DNA of 64,000 nt from Streptomyces sp. CB02400. GTDB taxonomy: Bacteria; Actinomycetota; Actinomycetes; Streptomycetales; Streptomycetaceae. The notes beneath the pieces are model-generated. The model was not told the origin of the DNA and made no database searches. It worked only from the letters and a program-made list of their open reading frames with translations. Every line of letters starts with the position of its first letter. The first letter of the stretch is position 1. This document shows, in pieces, positions 60,380 through 64,000 of this stretch. Location of the stretch: assembly GCF_001905725.1 (NCBI RefSeq), contig NZ_LIWB01000011.1, forward strand, positions 124,001 to 188,000, read 5' to 3'. Both the position numbers and the translations under genes were made by a program.

Positions 60380-61417
60380 ATGGTGCAGATAACGAACACG
60401 CCCGCGCCCGCGTCCCCCGCACCGACGCGCTCCGTACCCACGAGTGCCGATGTGGCCCGCCTGGCCGGCGTCTCGCGCGCGACCGTCTCCTACGTCCTGA
60501 ACAACGCCGGTGCCGTCCGGATCAGCGAACCCACCCGCCGCCGGGTCCGCGAGGCCGCGAAGGAACTCGGGTACGTGCCGCACGCGGCGGCCCGCAGCCT
60601 GCGCGCCGGACACAGCCGTACGGTCCTGATGCCCGCGCCCGCCTTCCCCGTCGGACCGCTCTACAGCCAGTTCATCAACGATCTCCAGAGCTCCCTCGCC
60701 CGCCTCGACTACACGGTCGTGCAGTACGGCACCGTCGGCCTGCACGACGACGAGGCCGCCCGCGCCTGGGCCGAGCTGAGGCCCGTGGCGGTCCTGGTCC
60801 CCGGCTCCGGACTGAGCCCGCGCGGCGTCGAGGTGCTCAAACGCTCCGGGGCGCGGGCCGTCGTCACCCTCGGCCCCGAGCCCGTCGACGGTGCGCACAC
60901 CCTGCTCATGGACCACGACGTCGTCGGGCACAGCGCCGGCGCCCACCTCTTCGACCGGGGCCGCCGCCGGATCGGCGTGGTCGTCCCGAGAGAGCCCGGC
61001 CTGGAGGCGTTCTCCGCGCCCCGCCTGGCCGGCGTGCGCGCCGCCCTGCGCGGCACCGACGCCACGGTCACCGAGCTGCCGCTGGCGCACGACGAGGGCG
61101 CCGCCGCCCGGCTGGCCGCCCGCTGGCGCGAGCTGGACCTCGACGCCGTGTTCACGTACAACGACGAGTACGCGATGCTGCTGATGCGAGCGCTCCAGGA
61201 CGAGGGTGTCCGCATCCCGGAGGAGACCGCCGTCATCGGCGCCGACAACCTGATGCTGGGCCGGCTGCTGCGCCCCCGCCTGAGCACCGTCCACCTGGAA
61301 CTGCCGTCCGGCCGCGAACTGGCCGAACTGGTCGACCGCGCGGTACGCGACCCGGCCACGGCCCCCGAGGCCCACAAGGTACTGGGCGCGTCGGTGGTAC
61401 GACGCGAGTCGAGCTGA
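60380..61417 (+). CDS. LacI-family transcriptional regulator
   Basis: 345 residues from ATG 60380, with AAGGA about 11 bases upstream. ATG 60368 in the same frame is the alternative. The HTH is TSADVARLAGVSRATVSYVLNNAGAVRISEPTRRRVREAAKELGYVPHAAARSLR. The sugar-binding-like domain follows with LMDHDVVGHSAGAHLFDRGRRRIGVV, FTYNDEYAMLLMRALQDEGVRIPEE and GADNLMLGRLLRPRLSTV. No sugar gene is adjacent, so the target lies elsewhere. Confidence 0.92.
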   Translation: MVQITNTPAPASPAPTRSVPTSADVARLAGVSRATVSYVLNNAGAVRISEPTRRRVREAAKELGYVPHAAARSLRAGHSRTVLMPAPAFPVGPLYSQFINDLQSSLARLDYTVVQYGTVGLHDDEAARAWAELRPVAVLVPGSGLSPRGVEVLKRSGARAVVTLGPEPVDGAHTLLMDHDVVGHSAGAHLFDRGRRRIGVVVPREPGLEAFSAPRLAGVRAALRGTDATVTELPLAHDEGAAARLAARWRELDLDAVFTYNDEYAMLLMRALQDEGVRIPEETAVIGADNLMLGRLLRPRLSTVHLELPSGRELAELVDRAVRDPATAPEAHKVLGASVVRRESS

Positions 61418-61455
61418 CCTTCAGGTGTGGGCCCGTCGTGGCTGATCGCGCAGTT

Positions 61456-61577
61456 CCCCGCGCCCCTCCAGGGGCGCGGGGCCGTGCCGATATGCGGCTC
61501 CGCCGCGTGGGCGCGAAGGGGGTCCGGGGGCGGAGCCCCCAGGGACGGGAAGGGACGGTGGGGGCGAATCCACTCCC
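61456..61577. repeat. Dispersed intergenic cassette, copy D with two hairpins
   Basis: CCCCGCGCCCCT (61456-61467) pairs perfectly with 61470-61481. The stretch 61468-61515 is the inverted near-copy of 28669-28714, and GGGGGC/GCCCCC (61526-61531 with 61535-61540) forms another hairpin, followed by GGGAAGGGACGGTGGGGGCG. It lies between the convergent LacI and thioredoxin genes. Confidence 0.8.
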
Positions 61578-61602
61578 ACCCTGGCCCCGCGCCACGGCCG
61601 TC

Positions 61603-61992
61603 TCAGGCGCCCGGCGCCTCCCCCTGCCGCGCCTGCTGCTCGGCGATCTGCTTGCGGACATCGTCCATGTCCAGCTTGCGCGCCTGCCCGATGACATCCG
61701 TCAGAGCGGCCTCGGGCAGCGCACCCGGCTGGGCGAACACGGCCACCTGATCACGCACGATCATCAGCGTCGGGATCGACTGGATACCGAAGGCCGCGGC
61801 CAGCTCCGGCTGCGCCTCGGTGTCCACCTTGCCGAACACCAGGTCCGGGTTCTCCTCCGCCGCCTTCTCGTACACCGGCGCGAACTGGCGGCACGGACCG
61901 CACCAGGCCGCCCAGAAGTCGATCAGTACGAACCCGTTGTCCGTGACCGTCTGGTCGAAGTTCTCCTTGGTGAGCTCCACGGTGCTGCTCAT
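61603..61992 (-). CDS. trxA: Thioredoxin
   Basis: 129 residues from ATG 61992, with GAGGG upstream. The active site FWAAWCGPCRQ gives Cys31 and Cys34, VDTEAQPELAAAFGIQSIPTLM carries the cis-Pro, and the C-terminal tail (KQIAEQQARQGEAPGA) is about 20 residues longer than usual. It is divergent from the flavin disulfide reductase gene at 62111. Streptomyces has several thioredoxins, so the exact role is open. Confidence 0.92.
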   Translation of the reverse strand: MSSTVELTKENFDQTVTDNGFVLIDFWAAWCGPCRQFAPVYEKAAEENPDLVFGKVDTEAQPELAAAFGIQSIPTLMIVRDQVAVFAQPGALPEAALTDVIGQARKLDMDDVRKQIAEQQARQGEAPGA

Positions 61993-62110
61993 CGCGCGTT
62001 CCCTCTTCCTGGTGTCGGGTCGGGCCGTCGGCACAACACGGCCGGCCGGTCACGTATTCCGCGCCCCTACCCATGTGGCCACAGCGCACACCACCCACCA
62101 GACTGACGCC

Positions 62111-63556
62111 ATGACGGAAACGCAATCGACGCAACCGGAATCAACCGCCTACGACGTCGTGGTGCTCGGCGCCGGACCCGTGGGCGAGAACGTCGCCGAC
62201 CGCACCCGCGCCGCCGGGCTCACCACCGCGGTCGTGGAGAGCGAGCTGGTCGGCGGCGAGTGCTCCTACTGGGCGTGCATGCCCAGCAAGGCCCTGCTGC
62301 GCCCGGTCATCGCCCGGGCCGACGCCCTCCGCGTCCCCGGCCTGAGCCGGTCCGTCCAGGGGCCCCTGGACGCCGACGCCGTACTCGCCCGCCGGAACTC
62401 CTTCACCTCCGACTGGAAGGACGACGGCCAGGTCCAGTGGCTGGAGGGCACCGGAGCCGACCTGTACCGCGGCCAGGGACGGCTCACCGGCCCGCGCACC
62501 GTCACCGTCACGGACGCCGACGGCGGCAGGCGGGTCCTCACCGCCCGGCACGCCGTCGCCGTCTGCACCGGCAGCCGCGCCCGGCTGCCCGACCTGCCCG
62601 GACTCGACGAGGTCCGGCCCTGGACCAGCCGCGAGGCCACCAGCGCGCAGTCCGTGCCCGACCGGCTGGTCGTGGTCGGCGGCGGGGTCGTCGCCACCGA
62701 GATGGCCTGCGCCTGGCAGGCCCTCGGCTCGCGGGTCACCGTCCTCGTCCGCGGCGGGGGCCTGCTGAACCGCATGGAGCCGTTCGCCGGCGAGATGGTC
62801 GCCGAGGCGCTCACCGAGGCCGGCGCCCGGATCCGCACCGGCACCTCCGTGAAGTCGGTGACCAGGGAGAACGGCACGGTCCTGGTCGTCACCGACGACG
62901 GTGACCGGATCGAGGCCGACGAGATCCTCTTCGCCACCGGCCGCGCCCCGCGCACCGAGGACATCGGCCTGGAGACGATCGGTCTGGAGCCCGGCTCCTG
63001 GCTCACCGTGGACGACAGCCTCCGCGTCACCGGCCACGACTGGCTGTACGCCGTCGGCGACGTCAACCACCGGGCCCTCCTCACCCACCAGGGCAAGTAC
63101 CAGGCCCGGATCGCGGGCGCCGCCATCGTCACCCGGGCCGCCGGGGAGCCCGTACCCGCGGAGGACTGGGGCGCGCACGCCGCCACCGCCGACCACGCCG
63201 CCGTCCCCCAGGTCGTCTTCACCGACCCGGAGGCGGCCTCCGTCGGCCTCTCCCTGGCCGAGGCGCAGCGGGCGGGCCACCGCGTCCGCGCCGTCGACGT
63301 CGACCTGTCCTCGGTCTCCGGCGCCGCCCTGTACGCCGACGGCTACAAGGGCCGCGCCCGCATGATCGTCGACCTCGAGGACGAGATCCTGCGCGGCCTC
63401 ACCCTCGTCGGCCCCGGCGTCGGCGAACTCATCCACTCCGCGACCATCGCCGTCGCCGCCCAGGTCCCCATCGCCCGCCTGTGGCACGCGGTCCCGTCCT
63501 ACCCGACGATCAGCGAGATCTGGCTCCGCCTCCTGGAGGCCCACCGCGACGCCTGA
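62111..63556 (+). CDS. Pyridine nucleotide-disulfide oxidoreductase (dihydrolipoamide dehydrogenase-like)
   Basis: 481 residues. The FAD site is YDVVVLGAGPVGENVADRTRAAG, the redox-active Cys51 and Cys56 lie in GGECSYWACMPSKALL, the NAD(P) site is LVVVGGGVVATEMACAW, YAVGDVNHRALLTHQGKYQARI closes the FAD domain, and the dimer-interface end reads WHAVPSYPTISEIWLRLLE. That His-(two extra residues)-PTISE differs from the usual HxHPTxSE, so the substrate may differ from lipoamide. Divergence from thioredoxin gives a redox context. Confidence 0.9.
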   Translation: MTETQSTQPESTAYDVVVLGAGPVGENVADRTRAAGLTTAVVESELVGGECSYWACMPSKALLRPVIARADALRVPGLSRSVQGPLDADAVLARRNSFTSDWKDDGQVQWLEGTGADLYRGQGRLTGPRTVTVTDADGGRRVLTARHAVAVCTGSRARLPDLPGLDEVRPWTSREATSAQSVPDRLVVVGGGVVATEMACAWQALGSRVTVLVRGGGLLNRMEPFAGEMVAEALTEAGARIRTGTSVKSVTRENGTVLVVTDDGDRIEADEILFATGRAPRTEDIGLETIGLEPGSWLTVDDSLRVTGHDWLYAVGDVNHRALLTHQGKYQARIAGAAIVTRAAGEPVPAEDWGAHAATADHAAVPQVVFTDPEAASVGLSLAEAQRAGHRVRAVDVDLSSVSGAALYADGYKGRARMIVDLEDEILRGLTLVGPGVGELIHSATIAVAAQVPIARLWHAVPSYPTISEIWLRLLEAHRDA

Positions 63557-63628
63557 GCCCCCTCCAGCCCCTCCACCCCCTTCCGGCCCGTCCGGCATTC
63601 GAGGACAAGGCCCGTCCAGGGCCGAAGG

Positions 63629-63676
63629 GGGTCTGGGGCGCAGCCCCAGGGTCGGGAGGGGGCGGCGGGGGCGAAC
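63629..63676. repeat. Dispersed intergenic cassette, copy E with hairpin
   Basis: CTGGGGC (63633-63639) pairs with GCCCCAG (63643-63649) around GCA, followed by GGGAGGGGGCGGCGGGGGCG, as in copies B and D. It lies between the convergent disulfide reductase and deformylase genes. Confidence 0.75.
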
Positions 63677-63729
63677 CACTCCCGGAGACGACGGCCGGAG
63701 GCCCGGCCCGACGGAGGACCGGGGCGCGG

Positions 63730-64000
63730 TCACGGCAACCCGAAGCCCAGTTCCCGGGCCGCCCGCTCCGTCGTCGGCTGCGACCAGCGTTCCATCACGA
63801 ACCGGTTGGACGACAGCGAGCGCGGCTCGGCCCGGTCGAGGTACAGCGTGCCGTCGAGATGGTCCGTCTCGTGCTGCACGATCCGCGCGGGCCACCCGGT
63901 GAACACCTCGTCCAGCGTCCGCCCGTACTCGTCCTGCCCCCTCAGCCGCACCTCGGCGGGCCGCGCCACCACCGCCTGATACCCCGGCACGCTCAGGCAC
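63730..64000 (-). CDS. def: Peptide deformylase, C-terminal part (runs off the window)
   Basis: About 90 C-terminal residues read leftward from the right edge. They include CLSVPGY, the metal-binding motif with its Cys at the window edge, and QHETDHLDG, the zinc/iron His pair and catalytic Glu. It removes N-formyl groups from new proteins. The N-terminal half and start lie beyond base 64000. Confidence 0.92.
   Translation of the reverse strand, partial: CLSVPGYQAVVARPAEVRLRGQDEYGRTLDEVFTGWPARIVQHETDHLDGTLYLDRAEPRSLSSNRFVMERWSQPTTERAARELGFGLP

Noticed and set aside
62111..63556. Mercuric reductase
   Set aside because: There is no N-terminal heavy-metal domain and no C-terminal vicinal cysteine pair.

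Overview
The window is chromosomal DNA from a Streptomyces-type actinomycete. The evidence is the very high GC content, G/C-ending third codon positions, many GTG starts, ATGA/GTGA stop-start overlaps, Tat and lipoprotein exports, and gene runs I recognise from Streptomyces. These are a PAS-GGDEF-EAL protein of the RmdA type, then sdhCAB, an OlsB/OlsA-like acyltransferase pair, a dodecin, an orphan sugar-binding lipoprotein and egtDCBA, in an order close to the S. coelicolor SCO0910-SCO0930 region (from memory, not searched). No tRNA, rRNA, CRISPR array, insertion sequence or large biosynthetic cluster was seen.

Layout. 1-2.98 kb: end of an SDR oxidoreductase, a 57-residue orphan peptide gene, a VOC protein, and a divergent MerR regulator/DUF3291-like pair. 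3.06-10.87 kb: a glycan-sugar locus with a GH38 alpha-mannosidase, a GntR/FCD repressor and a four-gene overlapping operon for oxidative L-fucose degradation. 10.9-21.2 kb: lipase maturation factor-like membrane protein, PAS-GAF-PP2C-ATPase signalling protein, an ECF sigma/unknown/anti-sigma set, CapA-like lipoprotein, MarR/hydrolase pair, universal stress protein, Tat-exported polysaccharide deacetylase. 21.2-25.3 kb: cell-surface genes (class F sortase, LPXTG-less surface protein, DUF4239 membrane protein, Pro/Thr-repeat surface protein, two-repeat lipoprotein). 25.6-28.6 kb: methyltransferase overlapping rmdA. 28.7-29.1 kb: a frameshifted pseudogene. 29.2-33.5 kb: LysR and sdhCAB. 33.8-37.6 kb: acyltransferases, PRC-barrel/DUF2382 protein, HAD phosphatase, dodecin. 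37.8-43.5 kb: sugar-binding lipoprotein and the ergothioneine operon egtA-B-C-D on the minus strand. 43.7-52 kb: a PARG-like gene overlapping a PemK/MazF-like gene, then small metabolic genes, archease, phosphoribosyltransferase and a CoA-transferase. 52.1-59.5 kb: LysR, TetR and a PaoABC-type molybdenum aldehyde oxidoreductase operon with an XdhC-type chaperone, then an FMN reductase. 59.6-64 kb: TetR and LacI regulators, thioredoxin, a flavin disulfide reductase, and a peptide deformylase running off the end.

How the genes work together. The mannosidase and fucose operon suggest use of mannose- and fucose-containing glycans under one FCD repressor. sdhCAB feeds the respiratory chain. egtABCD makes ergothioneine up to the sulfoxide stage, and the C-S lyase is not here. 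The pao operon oxidises aldehydes. Several divergent regulator/target pairs carry readable paired operators (MerR, GntR, MarR, LysR, two TetR). The orphan lipoprotein promoter has a GntR/DasR-like operator. Two genes have tandemly duplicated 3' ends including the stop codon, and a dispersed hairpin cassette recurs at gene 3' ends.
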